Source: Algoriphagus lacus (GTDB taxonomy: Bacteria > Bacteroidota > Bacteroidia > Cytophagales > Cyclobacteriaceae). From it: a DNA stretch of 64,000 nt. A model generated the notes under the pieces. That model saw only the letters and a list, made by a program, of their open reading frames with translations, had not been told where the DNA came from and searched no databases. The stretch is taken from positions 151,680-215,679 of the forward strand of contig NZ_QXML01000005.1 in NCBI RefSeq assembly GCF_003583985.1, read 5' to 3'. Positions 36,331 to 45,147 of the stretch are shown piece after piece. The stretch's first letter is position 1. Each line of letters begins with the position of its first letter. A program made the translations under genes and the position numbers.

Positions 36331-36331
36331 T

Positions 36332-38332
36332 ATGACTTTTCAAGATCAAATCCGACAAGGAATTCCTGCTGCTCTTCCTCCAAAAAAGAAAAGAAATCCG
36401 GCTGTTTCACATGCACCAAAGCGAAAGGACATTTTAACTCCTGAAGAGAAAAAACTGGCTATACGCAATGCCCTGCGCTATTTCCCCAAAGAATGGCATA
36501 CTGAACTGGCTGAGGAATTTCTGGCAGAATTGAAGGAATATGGCCGGATTTACATGTATCGTTTTATGCCGGATTACCCGATGAATGCCCGGCCAATTTC
36601 GGAGTATCCCGCAAAATCCGCCCAAGCTGCAGCGATCATGCTAATGATCCAAAACAACCTGGATCCGGCTGTTGCCCAACATCCTGAGGAATTAATCACC
36701 TACGGAGGTAACGGGGCCGTCTTTCAAAACTGGGCCCAATACCTCCTCACGATGAAATACCTGTCTGAAATGAACGAAGAGCAGACACTCCATATGTATT
36801 CAGGTCATCCCATGGGACTTTTCCCATCTTCTTCGGAAGCTCCAAGGGTCATCGTCACCAACGGAATGATGATCCCTAATTATTCCAAACCTGACGATTG
36901 GGAGCGATTCAATGCCTTAGGCGTCACCCAATACGGACAAATGACTGCAGGATCTTACATGTACATCGGACCTCAGGGAATCGTCCATGGTACTACGATC
37001 ACTGTCATGAATGCCTTTCGGAAAAAGCTCCTGTCGGGACAAAAATCCAAGGGGAAAATCTTCCTAACGGCAGGATTGGGCGGCATGAGTGGCGCCCAAC
37101 CCAAAGCAGGAAATATCGCGGGTTGCGTGACCGTCTGTGCCGAGGTCAATCCTGCCGCAGCACGAAAGCGACATTCCCAAGGTTGGGTGGATGAATTGAT
37201 CGAGGATCTGAGCGAATTGGTCAAGCGAGTGCAATCCGCCAAGAAGAAGGAAGAGATAGTTTCCATCGCTTACCTCGGCAATGTGGTAGACGTGTGGGAA
37301 CGGTTTGATCAGGAAAATATCCTGGTTGAAATTGGTTCCGACCAGACTTCACTTCACAATCCCTGGGCTGGCGGATACTATCCGGTGGGCCTGAGTTTTG
37401 AGGAATCAAATCAGTTGATGTCCGAAAATCCGGAAGAATTCAAGGTCAAAGTTCAGGAGTCTCTTCGCAGACATGCTGCTGCTATAAACCAACATGCAGC
37501 AAAAGGAACCTATTTTTTCGATTATGGGAATGCGTTTTTACTCGAGGCCTCCAGGGCTGGTGCAGAAGTCATGGCCGAAAATGGAATTGATTTTCGCTAT
37601 CCTAGCTACGTGCAGGACATTTTGGGGCCAATGTGCTTTGACTACGGATTTGGACCTTTTCGCTGGGTTTGTACTTCCGGAAAAGCCGAAGACCTGAGAA
37701 AAACTGATCAGATTGCAGCTTTGGTTTTGAAAGAGATCAAAAAAACAGCACCTGAATCCATCGCCCAACAATTGCAGGATAATATCACCTGGATTCAAGA
37801 AGCGGAGAAAAACAGCTTGGTGGTGGGTTCTCAAGCCCGGATACTTTATGCAGATGCAGAAGGAAGATCCAGGATTGCAGAAGCCTTCAACCGTGCTATT
37901 GAAGAAGGGAAAATCTCTGCTCCAGTTGTTCTTGGCCGAGACCATCACGATGTAAGTGGCACGGATTCTCCCTACAGGGAAACAAGCAATATCTACGATG
38001 GTAGCCGATTTACAGCAGATATGGCTATCCACAATGTAATTGGCGACAGCTTCCGTGGCGCCACTTGGGTATCGATCCACAACGGAGGCGGAGTAGGCTG
38101 GGGAGAAGTAATCAACGGTGGTTTTGGATTGGTTCTTGACGGTAGTCAGGAGGCGGAAAGACGATTGAAATCAATGCTTTTTTACGATGTAAACAATGGC
38201 ATCGCACGGCGGGCATGGGCGAGAAATTCCGGGTCCTTGGAAGCCATCCAGAGGGAAATGGACCGGACTCCGGGGCTGAAAGTGACGATTCCAAACTTGG
38301 TAGATGAGGTGATTTTGAATGAATTATCTTAA
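36332..38332 (+). CDS. hutU: Urocanate hydratase (long form)
   Basis: The 666-residue enzyme adds water to urocanate to give 4-imidazolone-5-propionate using tightly bound NAD+. Urocanase signatures include 'YGGNGAVFQNWAQYLLTMKY', 'LYMYSGHPMGLFPSS'-like 'HMYSGHPMGLFPS', 'TAGLGGMSGAQPKAG', 'DQTSLHNPWAGGYYPVG' and 'DYGFGPFRWVCTSGK'. It exceeds the ~550-residue classical HutU by an N-terminal extension and internal segments, a form I associate with Bacteroidota. It is followed by hutG after 9 bp. Confidence 0.94.
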   Translation: MTFQDQIRQGIPAALPPKKKRNPAVSHAPKRKDILTPEEKKLAIRNALRYFPKEWHTELAEEFLAELKEYGRIYMYRFMPDYPMNARPISEYPAKSAQAAAIMLMIQNNLDPAVAQHPEELITYGGNGAVFQNWAQYLLTMKYLSEMNEEQTLHMYSGHPMGLFPSSSEAPRVIVTNGMMIPNYSKPDDWERFNALGVTQYGQMTAGSYMYIGPQGIVHGTTITVMNAFRKKLLSGQKSKGKIFLTAGLGGMSGAQPKAGNIAGCVTVCAEVNPAAARKRHSQGWVDELIEDLSELVKRVQSAKKKEEIVSIAYLGNVVDVWERFDQENILVEIGSDQTSLHNPWAGGYYPVGLSFEESNQLMSENPEEFKVKVQESLRRHAAAINQHAAKGTYFFDYGNAFLLEASRAGAEVMAENGIDFRYPSYVQDILGPMCFDYGFGPFRWVCTSGKAEDLRKTDQIAALVLKEIKKTAPESIAQQLQDNITWIQEAEKNSLVVGSQARILYADAEGRSRIAEAFNRAIEEGKISAPVVLGRDHHDVSGTDSPYRETSNIYDGSRFTADMAIHNVIGDSFRGATWVSIHNGGGVGWGEVINGGFGLVLDGSQEAERRLKSMLFYDVNNGIARRAWARNSGSLEAIQREMDRTPGLKVTIPNLVDEVILNELS

Positions 38333-38341
38333 ATTACTTGT

Positions 38342-39301
38342 ATGGAAAAGCTCCATCAAAACCCCACATCCGCACTTTGGTCCGGCAGGACCTCAGATCA
38401 GCCTGAATATTGGCATCAGATCGTCCAACCTGTAAATGGCCTTGAACTTCATTCTGGCTCCCAAAAGAAAATCGGGATCTTGGGATATGCAGGAGATGAA
38501 GGTGTAAGAAGAAACCGGGGAAGAGTTGGAACTGCAAAAGGACCGGACGCAATCCGAAAAATGCTGGGGAGCACAGCCTACCACCTTCCCGACCACCTCT
38601 CAGTTTTAGATTACGGCAATGTAATCACCGTTGGCGAAAACATGGAAGGCAGCCATGAGCTCATCACCCAAATTACCTACGACTTATTGCAAACCAATCA
38701 CATTCCTGTACTCTTGGGAGGTGGACATGACTTGGCCTATGCCCATGGAAAAGGAGTGGAACGCTATGTAAGGGAAAAAAATGAAAAATTGGGAATCATC
38801 AATCTGGATGCACATTTTGACTTAAGACATTTGATAGATGGAAAAGGTCATTCGGGCTCTCCTTTCTATCAACTTGCAATGGAAAATCCTGATAACTTCA
38901 ACTACCTAGCCCTAGGTATCCAGCGTGCTTCCAATCCCAAATCACTTTTTCAAACTGCTGAGAATTTAAATGCCCTTTGGATGGTCATGGAGGAGTTCCG
39001 AATGAACAACTGGCCGGAAATCCAGGAAAAAATCCTGTGGTTGATCGAATCCATGGATAAAATATACCTCAGCATCGATTTGGACGGATTTTCTTCCGCC
39101 TATGCTCCGGGGGTATCTGCGCCTTCTCCCATTGGTTTTGATCCTCTGGTTTCGTTCAAGGTTTTTGAACTCATTGCTACTAGCAACAAACTCATCAGCA
39201 TGGATGTGGTGGAGCTTAATCCTCAATTTGACAATGACAATGCCACGGCACGACTGGCTGCCCGCTGCGTAGAATATGTACTTAGAAAAGTCTTTCAATA
39301 A
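38342..39301 (+). CDS. hutG: Formimidoylglutamase (arginase fold)
   Basis: The 319-residue ureohydrolase cleaves N-formimidoyl-glutamate to glutamate and formamide. The bimetal site is visible in 'LLGGGHDLAYAHGKG', 'INLDAHFDLRH' and 'SIDLDGFSSAYAPGVSAP', and the C-terminus has 'DVVELNPQFDND'. Arginase and agmatinase share the fold, but the position as the last gene of a hut run and the 'AHFDLR' variant support HutG. The operon then needs no separate formimidoyltransferase. A 15-bp perfect terminator stem follows. Confidence 0.92.
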   Translation: MEKLHQNPTSALWSGRTSDQPEYWHQIVQPVNGLELHSGSQKKIGILGYAGDEGVRRNRGRVGTAKGPDAIRKMLGSTAYHLPDHLSVLDYGNVITVGENMEGSHELITQITYDLLQTNHIPVLLGGGHDLAYAHGKGVERYVREKNEKLGIINLDAHFDLRHLIDGKGHSGSPFYQLAMENPDNFNYLALGIQRASNPKSLFQTAENLNALWMVMEEFRMNNWPEIQEKILWLIESMDKIYLSIDLDGFSSAYAPGVSAPSPIGFDPLVSFKVFELIATSNKLISMDVVELNPQFDNDNATARLAARCVEYVLRKVFQ

Positions 39302-39306
39302 GCTCT

Positions 39307-39346
39307 AAAAACAAAGCCCGGTTCAATTGACCCGGGCTTTGTTTTT
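39307..39346. terminator. Bidirectional terminator between hutG and menB
   Basis: AAAAACAAAGCCCGG (39307-39321) and CCGGGCTTTGTTTTT (39332-39346) are exact reverse complements with a 10-nt loop. The T run exists on both strands, so it serves hutG (plus) and menB (minus). Confidence 0.95.
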
Positions 39347-39357
39347 GAATTTCTGAA

Positions 39358-40191
39358 TTAGGGTATCCATTTGATGTGTTTGAAATTCGGCTTGCGCTTC
39401 TCAAGAAAAGCATTCCTACCCTCTTTAGCCTCTTCGGTCATGTATGCCAACCGGGTTGCCTCACCGGCAAACACCTGCTGCCCCACCATTCCGTCATCGG
39501 TCAGGTTCATGGCAAATTTGAGCATCTTAATCGAGGTAGGTGACTTAGCCAAAATCTCCTGCGCCCATTCGTAGGCGGTAGCTTCAAGGTCTGCATGAGG
39601 AATCACAGCATTGACCATTCCCATGTCATACGCTTCCTGTGCAGAATAATTTCTTCCCAAGAAAAAAATCTCACGGGCTTTTTTCTGACCGACCATTTTC
39701 GCCAGATAAGCTGAACCATAACCACCGTCAAAGCTGGTCACATCGGCATCGGTTTGCTTGAAAATCGCATGTTCCTTGCTCGCCAGTGTCAGGTCACAAA
39801 CAACGTGAAGGCTGTGTCCTCCTCCTACTGCCCAGCCTGGAACAACAGCAATCACCACTTTAGGCATAAACCGGATCAAGCGCTGTACTTCGAGAATGTT
39901 TAAGCGATGATATCCATCCTCTCCCACATAGCCCTGATGCCCTCTGGCTCGCTGGTCTCCTCCGGAGCAAAATGCCCAGCCACCATCTTTGGGTGAAGGC
40001 CCTTCCCCACTCAATAGGATGACTCCAATTGATGTGTCTTCCTGCGCATCATAAAAGGCATCGTACAGCTCTGCTGTGGTCTTTGGACGAAAGGCATTCC
40101 GAACTTCGGGTCGGTTGAATGCGATCCGAGCAACTCCATTACACTTTTTATAGGTGATGTCTTCGTATTCTTTGGCAGTAATCCACTCCAT
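39358..40191 (-). CDS. menB: 1,4-dihydroxy-2-naphthoyl-CoA synthase
   Basis: The 277-residue crotonase-fold enzyme closes the second ring of menaquinone from o-succinylbenzoyl-CoA. MenB-specific features are 'NRPEVRNAFRPKTTAELYDA', 'AFCSGGDQRARGHQGYVGED', 'LIRFMPKVVIAVVPGWAVGG' and 'DADVTSFDGGYGSAYLAKM', ending 'KRKPNFKHIKWIP'. Length and motifs are complete. It stands on the minus strand, 101 bp from the divergent menE, and its terminator is shared with hutG. The other men genes in this window lie about 9 kb away across the hut run. Confidence 0.97.
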   Translation of the reverse strand: MEWITAKEYEDITYKKCNGVARIAFNRPEVRNAFRPKTTAELYDAFYDAQEDTSIGVILLSGEGPSPKDGGWAFCSGGDQRARGHQGYVGEDGYHRLNILEVQRLIRFMPKVVIAVVPGWAVGGGHSLHVVCDLTLASKEHAIFKQTDADVTSFDGGYGSAYLAKMVGQKKAREIFFLGRNYSAQEAYDMGMVNAVIPHADLEATAYEWAQEILAKSPTSIKMLKFAMNLTDDGMVGQQVFAGEATRLAYMTEEAKEGRNAFLEKRKPNFKHIKWIP

Positions 40192-40292
40192 GATCTTCCT
40201 TTTGGTTGAAAATTTCGATTTTTTTGCAAGATAACCGTCTACCCTGAAATTTTGTTGATCCTTTAGGTCAATGAAGCCTTTCCAAACATTCC

Positions 40293-41360
40293 ATGTTCCA
40301 ACTCACTTTTCAAAATCAAAGCCTAAGTAATCTGCAGGATTTCGAGTTGGACTTGAGTGGGCTTCCACCTTTTGCTCAGGCAGCAATTTCCTTTTGCATG
40401 GCTTGGCTGTCCGGCCAGCAAGAGTTCTCCCAATTCACATCCGGATCAACTGGCCTTCCAAAAAAAATTGAGCTTAACCGAAGCCAGATGATTGCGAGTG
40501 CCAAGGCTACGGGAGCTTTTTTCAAGACCAATTCAAAAACCAAACTCCTCTGTTGCCTCAATCCGGAATACATCGCAGGCAAAATGATGCTCGTGAGATC
40601 GATGGTCTGGAATTGCCCAGTTGTATTGGTCGAACCCAGCGCTGACCCCCTAAAAGGTCTGAAGGAGAATTTTGATTTCGTGGCAATGGTTCCGCTTCAA
40701 GTGGAAAAATCTCTGCAAGTAATCGATGAAACCAATTCCCTGAAGTCCTTCGAAAATCTAATCATCGGAGGAGCCCCGATTTCTGACTCACTCAAAAGGA
40801 ATTTGGTGGATCAAGGCATACATGCTTGGCAGACATACGGGATGACGGAAACCGTTTCACATATCGCTCTGGCAAAAATAGAGGAAGGCCCGTTGGAATA
40901 TCAAACCTTATCTGGAGTGGAAATCGGGCAAGATGACCGAGGAACACTTTGGATAAAATCCCCGATGAGCGGATTGGAAAAAATCCAAACCAATGACCTT
41001 ATCGAACTGAAATCTGAAACCTCTTTTTTCTGGCTGGGTAGGGCTGATTTTGTGGTTAATTCGGGCGGGATTAAGCTTTTTCCGGAACTTTTGGAGCAGA
41101 AATCAGAAGCATTCATTCAGGAAGTTTTTCCGGATTGCAGGTATTTTTTCCTTGGAGAAAAAGATCCAACCTTGGGTGAAAAACTGGTATTAGTCTTGGA
41201 AACTAAGAGTCCAGATCAAAAGAAGGCCGAAGTTTTGCGTAATAGGTTAAAATCCATTTTGGAAAAGTTTGAGGTGCCTAAAGAAATTTACTTTTCCAAA
41301 GGATTTGAACTCACCGAAAGCGGAAAAATCGACCGAAATCAAACCTTTGCCAAGCTATGA
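40293..41360 (+). CDS. menE: o-Succinylbenzoate-CoA ligase
   Basis: The 355-residue AMP-forming ligase is shorter than Bacillus or E. coli MenE, as is usual in Bacteroidota. The N-terminal subdomain is reduced and the A3 loop 'TSGSTGLPKKIEL' starts at residue 49. Other motifs are 'LIIGGAPISDSLK', 'TYGMTETVSHIALAK', 'LGRADFVVNSGGIKLFPELL' and the C-terminal 'LTESGKIDRN' with the catalytic Lys. Opposite menB, the role is activation of o-succinylbenzoate. No menC lies beside it. The DUF2141 gene overlaps its stop by 4 bp. Confidence 0.9.
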   Translation: MFQLTFQNQSLSNLQDFELDLSGLPPFAQAAISFCMAWLSGQQEFSQFTSGSTGLPKKIELNRSQMIASAKATGAFFKTNSKTKLLCCLNPEYIAGKMMLVRSMVWNCPVVLVEPSADPLKGLKENFDFVAMVPLQVEKSLQVIDETNSLKSFENLIIGGAPISDSLKRNLVDQGIHAWQTYGMTETVSHIALAKIEEGPLEYQTLSGVEIGQDDRGTLWIKSPMSGLEKIQTNDLIELKSETSFFWLGRADFVVNSGGIKLFPELLEQKSEAFIQEVFPDCRYFFLGEKDPTLGEKLVLVLETKSPDQKKAEVLRNRLKSILEKFEVPKEIYFSKGFELTESGKIDRNQTFAKL

Positions 41361-41782
41361 TTGCATGGATTTTAAGTTTATCTCTCATTCTTTCCCAGCC
41401 ATTTGGTAATCAAAGTACCGGCGTCATTGATTTGCAAATCAATTCTGCCAAGTCTGATAAAGGGGTGATGCGTATTTTGGTTTTCAAATCCCCAAAGGGA
41501 TTTCCCGATGAGATAGATCATTCCGTAAAAGCCCTTTCCCTTCGCATCAAAGACAAAGGGTCAAGAATTGAGATCAAGGATTTGCCGCCGGGAAAGTATG
41601 CCATTGCTGCCTTTCATGACGAGGATGAAAATGGGAAAATCAATACCAATCCAGTGGGCTACCCCATTGAGAAATACGGATTTTCCAACAACGCCAAAGC
41701 CTATTTTGGACCTCCTGAATTTGAAAAGGCAAGTTTTACGCTGGAAAGTGGAATCAAAAATGTCACTATCAACCTACGCTAG
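41357..41782 (+). CDS. DUF2141 domain-containing secreted protein
   Basis: The 141-residue product has an N-terminal hydrophobic export segment (MIAWILSLSLILSQPFG) and the DUF2141 pattern. It shows 'GVMRILVFKSPKGFP', 'IKDLPPGKYAIAAFHDEDEN', 'GYPIEKYGFSNNA' and 'FGPPEFEKASFTL'. DUF2141 proteins are exported beta-rich proteins of unknown role. ATG 41357 overlaps the menE stop, and its own stop overlaps the convergent oxygenase gene by 4 bp. Confidence 0.88.
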   Translation: MIAWILSLSLILSQPFGNQSTGVIDLQINSAKSDKGVMRILVFKSPKGFPDEIDHSVKALSLRIKDKGSRIEIKDLPPGKYAIAAFHDEDENGKINTNPVGYPIEKYGFSNNAKAYFGPPEFEKASFTLESGIKNVTINLR

Positions 41783-42390
41783 TCGATATTACGCAGCCAG
41801 CCGGTGATGCTGATTCGTTCTTTTTTGGTAGGCAGCACTTCGTGAGGAATCTCCCCGCTGAGGAAAACAACTAATCGTCCACCTAATGGCAAGATGTCCT
41901 CATACCGCTCCGAACCATCCTCCTGTGAAAAATACATCCGCAAAACCCCTTCATCCTCCGAAGTCCAGGAATCATTGAGGTACAAAATAACCGTGACCAC
42001 TCGATGGGGTACTGCATGAAACTGATCGAGGTGACGCTTATAAAAAGACCCTATCGGATATCTGGCAAAATGCCCCTCAAAAGAACGTAAACCCAAAAAA
42101 CAACGCTGATTTAGGACCTTTCGGATTTCTTCCACTTTTGCCCAGTAGGAAGCCTGAAGCGGACTCAGATCATCCGCATCCATCCACAAGACTTCGTCAC
42201 TTCGAATCTCGGTTCGCACCTGCTTCTGTCCACCTTTTCCAACGGCAGCATGCCGAAATTTGCCCTGATTGACCAAGTTGATTTGCTCTTCAAGCAGGGC
42301 TTTTCTGAAATTCTCGTCGATGAAATTGTCCACGATGACGTAGGAATTTTGATAAATCTCAGCAGAAATGTGATCAAGCAAGTCTTCCAT
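41779..42390 (-). CDS. 2-oxoglutarate/Fe(II)-dependent oxygenase
   Basis: ATG 42390 (MEDLLDHISAEIYQNSY) is chosen as start; an in-frame ATG at 42453 adds 21 residues and would run closer to the divergent gene. The ~203-residue protein has the prolyl-4-hydroxylase-like double-stranded helix. The iron triad is His 120, Asp 122 ('KRHLDQFH') and His 183 ('IPHEVLP'), with the 2OG-binding Arg 192 in 'KERISITGW'. Such SM-20/P4Hc proteins hydroxylate protein side chains, sometimes ribosomal proteins or elongation factors; the substrate here is unknown. Confidence 0.9.
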   Translation of the reverse strand: MEDLLDHISAEIYQNSYVIVDNFIDENFRKALLEEQINLVNQGKFRHAAVGKGGQKQVRTEIRSDEVLWMDADDLSPLQASYWAKVEEIRKVLNQRCFLGLRSFEGHFARYPIGSFYKRHLDQFHAVPHRVVTVILYLNDSWTSEDEGVLRMYFSQEDGSERYEDILPLGGRLVVFLSGEIPHEVLPTKKERISITGWLRNID

Positions 42391-42463
42391 GGATCTTGGT
42401 TTAGGGCTGCAAAATAACCACTTAATTACCCGAAAAACCATACTTTTGCGCAAAGCTCACATA

Positions 42464-43225
42464 ATGACTCTGACAAAAAGCACCTTCACCGGCCTGGTTT
42501 TAGAATACGATTCGGGAATTGTCCCTCCTCCCTACAGCCATGTTTTTCGACTGGCATTGGATTGGTCCAAAGGGGATATGATTGCTGATTTGGTACTCCA
42601 TTACACCGAACGGGAGGATTTGAGTGAAGAGGAAATTTTGGACGAAGGTTTCACCCTGAATGACGATTACAACTACCAAGGACCGCTGAATTCAGTTTGG
42701 ATCAAGCCTTTGCAGCAGCTATACGAAAAAACCCGCTGGACCAACAAGGATATAGAGGAAGGTGGAATTACGGTAACTCCTCTGGAAAAAGGGAAAGATG
42801 AAGGAGTGAAAATCCCGTCAGACCAAGAGGAGTGGCAGCTCATGGCCCAGGATCTTATTCAGGCCATCTATGAAACTGTCAAAAAAGAGGCTCCACTAAA
42901 GGTTAATTATCGATCTGTTCAGGGAGATGAAATTATCGATTGCAGTTTGACAGTCCATTTTTCAAATCGCGAGGTAATCTTTGAGATAGCTGGAAAATCC
43001 CGACAAATCAATTGGGAATATGCAATCCAGTTGATGAAGATAGTTTTTACGCCGGATTACCACTATGAATTGGCAAAAGAGGAAGCCGGAAAAAAGCGTG
43101 GAGCCTACATCGACTGCGGGGATGGCTTTTGGCATGAACTGGGAAAAGGCGTGGTAAACATTGATCCTTCCTTTGACGCCGTCAGCAAAATTCGAAAAGG
43201 ATTTGACGAACTGATCTCCGAATAA
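42464..43225 (+). CDS. Conserved-looking protein of unknown function
   Basis: The start is set at ATG 42464 (MTLTKSTFTGLVLEYDSG); an in-frame ATG at 42389 would overlap the divergent oxygenase start. The ~253-residue soluble protein is acidic. Recognisable pieces are 'GIVPPPYSHVFRLALDW', 'LVLHYTEREDLSEEEI', 'GPLNSVWIKPLQQLYEKTRW' and a C-terminal 'YIDCGDGFWHELGKGVVNID'. I cannot assign a family. It has no signal peptide, membrane segment or known catalytic motif. It lies 69 bp upstream of the TIR gene on the same strand. Confidence 0.8.
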   Translation: MTLTKSTFTGLVLEYDSGIVPPPYSHVFRLALDWSKGDMIADLVLHYTEREDLSEEEILDEGFTLNDDYNYQGPLNSVWIKPLQQLYEKTRWTNKDIEEGGITVTPLEKGKDEGVKIPSDQEEWQLMAQDLIQAIYETVKKEAPLKVNYRSVQGDEIIDCSLTVHFSNREVIFEIAGKSRQINWEYAIQLMKIVFTPDYHYELAKEEAGKKRGAYIDCGDGFWHELGKGVVNIDPSFDAVSKIRKGFDELISE

Positions 43226-43294
43226 TATTCCGACTTTTTATAAAAAAGTACCTGATTTCCTTAACTTTAGTAAAAGGAAAAATCAGGTTTTTTT

Positions 43295-44377
43295 ATGGCA
43301 AAGGGGAAAATTTTTATTAGCTACAGAAGAGAAGATACCTCAGGTGAATCCGGTCGATTGAAGGACAAACTTGAGCAAGTATTCGGTCAGGAAAACATCT
43401 TTTACGATGTTGAAACATTAGAGGTAGGGTTGAATTTTGACCAATCCATCGCAAAAGCATTGGACGAAAGCAAAGTTTTGCTTGCCATGATTGGTCCGCA
43501 CTGGCTCAAAGTCACCGATTCGGAGGGAAAACCCCGGATTTTGAAATCCCAAGACTGGGTAAGGAAAGAGATTTCACTTGCCTTGCAGAAAAACTTGCGG
43601 GTAATTCCTATTCTGGTCAATGGGGCAACAATGCCAGATTCCAAGGACCTTCCCGATGAACTTCAGGAGCTTTCCCTTAAGCATGCCAAGGAAATCAGCA
43701 GCAGCCGCTGGAATTACGATGTAAGTGAATTGGTGAAAGTGCTGGAAAAAATCATTGATAAAAAAGAGGAGCCCAAACCCCAACCCGTTCCAGAACCAAG
43801 AACTAATCCTAGACCTTATGTTCCACTACCTCAGCAAAAAAGCTGGTGGGCAAAAAACTATTTATGGGTATTGGGAAGTGTTTTATTCTTCGCAGTCATT
43901 GTCGGAATGTGTGTGCCTAATGAGGAGGTTAGCAATGACACAGAGCAACCCACATCCATGACTGAGGAAGAAATGATCCAAGCTAGGGAGAACAGTCCTG
44001 AAGGAAGTGAAATTTCCGAGAGTTTAACCCTTTCAGATCCTAGTACTTCTTCATCCACAAATCAAGAAACCGAAGGGATTCCCGATCTCAATGGTTATTG
44101 GATTTTGAAAGATCCTCAGGGAAATCAATCCACCCTCTTTTTTTCACAGAACGGGAATCAGTTTGAATTTGTGGAATACAACATTCTCAATGTTCAAATC
44201 GGACAAGGTCAGGGAAAAATTGAGGGCAATCAATTGGATTCAGAATACTACAATTCCCTTTTTGAGGTTAGCGGATCTATTTCATTGAGTACAGGAAATA
44301 ACGGAAGGACTTGGGAAGGTCAGGTCTCGATACCAGCCGCAGGCACCTCTAGTCAAATTTCCCTGACAAGGAATTAG
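43295..44377 (+). CDS. Membrane-anchored TIR domain protein
   Basis: The 360-residue protein starts with a TIR domain (residues 4-150): 'KIFISYRREDTSGESGRLKD' (box 1), 'FYDVETLEVGLNFDQSIAKA' and 'SKVLLAMIGPHWLK'. 'SQDWVRKEISLAL' then carries Trp 88 and Glu 92 at the place of the NAD-cleaving glutamate. A Pro-rich linker (158-180) leads to one membrane segment (about 189-207), an acidic Ser/Thr-rich stretch, and a C-terminal beta-rich domain (about 262-360, 'LNGYWILKDPQGNQSTLFFS'). TIR domains act as NADases or scaffolds in immunity and signalling. The likely outside C-terminal domain suggests envelope sensing, which is inference. Its stop overlaps the S24 repressor's by 4 bp. Confidence 0.88.
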   Translation: MAKGKIFISYRREDTSGESGRLKDKLEQVFGQENIFYDVETLEVGLNFDQSIAKALDESKVLLAMIGPHWLKVTDSEGKPRILKSQDWVRKEISLALQKNLRVIPILVNGATMPDSKDLPDELQELSLKHAKEISSSRWNYDVSELVKVLEKIIDKKEEPKPQPVPEPRTNPRPYVPLPQQKSWWAKNYLWVLGSVLFFAVIVGMCVPNEEVSNDTEQPTSMTEEEMIQARENSPEGSEISESLTLSDPSTSSSTNQETEGIPDLNGYWILKDPQGNQSTLFFSQNGNQFEFVEYNILNVQIGQGQGKIEGNQLDSEYYNSLFEVSGSISLSTGNNGRTWEGQVSIPAAGTSSQISLTRN

Positions 44378-45147
44378 CCTTTAATCCGCTTAAGGTCCAA
44401 CTGAATATCACGAATCATTTCCCCAAGGTCTTCCAGGCTGAGGGGCTTTTTTTTGTCACCCGGATTTGGAAAATCAGTACTGATGAAAGCCTTAGCCTCC
44501 CAAATCTCAAGCACATCCTCTCCCCTTACCTCATAAGGTTTGTAATGCTCATTATCTGATACGAGGAAAAGCTTTCCGTTTTCTTCCAGGTAATTAAACA
44601 CCCGCTTGTAAACCACGCCCTCGGTCTGCGTGACCAACACATAGGTTTTTCCGCTTTTGATTTGCTTCAGTTGCTCTACATATCCTCCGATGACGATCGT
44701 GCCTGGAATCAGGGGAAGCATTGAGTCGCCGGAAAGCTCAAAGGCTCTGTAGGTCGCCAGTCGGGAAAGGTTGGGCAAATGAAACTGAGGCAATGTTTCC
44801 ATGTATTCCGGATCGGCAAAGCCGTTCAGATACCCTGCTGAGGCTTTTTGCCCTACCAGTGTAATGTTTTCTTTGTCTTGCTCATCCGCCGCAATGGTCA
44901 AAATATTGATTCCCCGCTTCTGAATGGCCTTTCTCCCCAACTTCTCTATGTCATGCTCCAAAAACTCCTCCACTCCTACCTCAAGAATTTCACACAGCTT
45001 CTGCAAGGTGGTTAGCTTGGGCTCTGATCTTCCATCTTCATAGGCGGAAATCATCGTACGCTGCACGTCCAATTGATCTGCGAGATCATTTTGGGTGATG
45101 CCTTTTTGCTTTCGCAAAAACCGGAGATTGGAAGCCAGAAAACTCAT
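44374..45147 (-). CDS. XRE HTH repressor with S24 self-cleaving peptidase domain
   Basis: The 257-residue protein combines an HTH_3 domain (residues 5-60, 'GITQNDLADQLDVQRTMISA') with a LexA/CI-like S24 domain. The catalytic dyad is Ser 142 ('ELSGDSMLPLIPG') and Lys 181 ('GVVYKRVF'), and the predicted cleavage bond is Ala 104-Gly 105 in 'QKASAGYLNGF'. Such repressors lose DNA binding after RecA-stimulated self-cleavage. It is translated after an 85-residue protein with a 4-bp overlap. The imuA/imuB or prophage genes often next to this type are absent, so its targets are unclear. Confidence 0.92.
   Translation of the reverse strand: MSFLASNLRFLRKQKGITQNDLADQLDVQRTMISAYEDGRSEPKLTTLQKLCEILEVGVEEFLEHDIEKLGRKAIQKRGINILTIAADEQDKENITLVGQKASAGYLNGFADPEYMETLPQFHLPNLSRLATYRAFELSGDSMLPLIPGTIVIGGYVEQLKQIKSGKTYVLVTQTEGVVYKRVFNYLEENGKLFLVSDNEHYKPYEVRGEDVLEIWEAKAFISTDFPNPGDKKKPLSLEDLGEMIRDIQLDLKRIKG

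Noticed and set aside
42389..42463. Upstream start for the unknown gene at 42464
   Set aside because: It would overlap the start of the divergent oxygenase gene and encode non-conserved residues.
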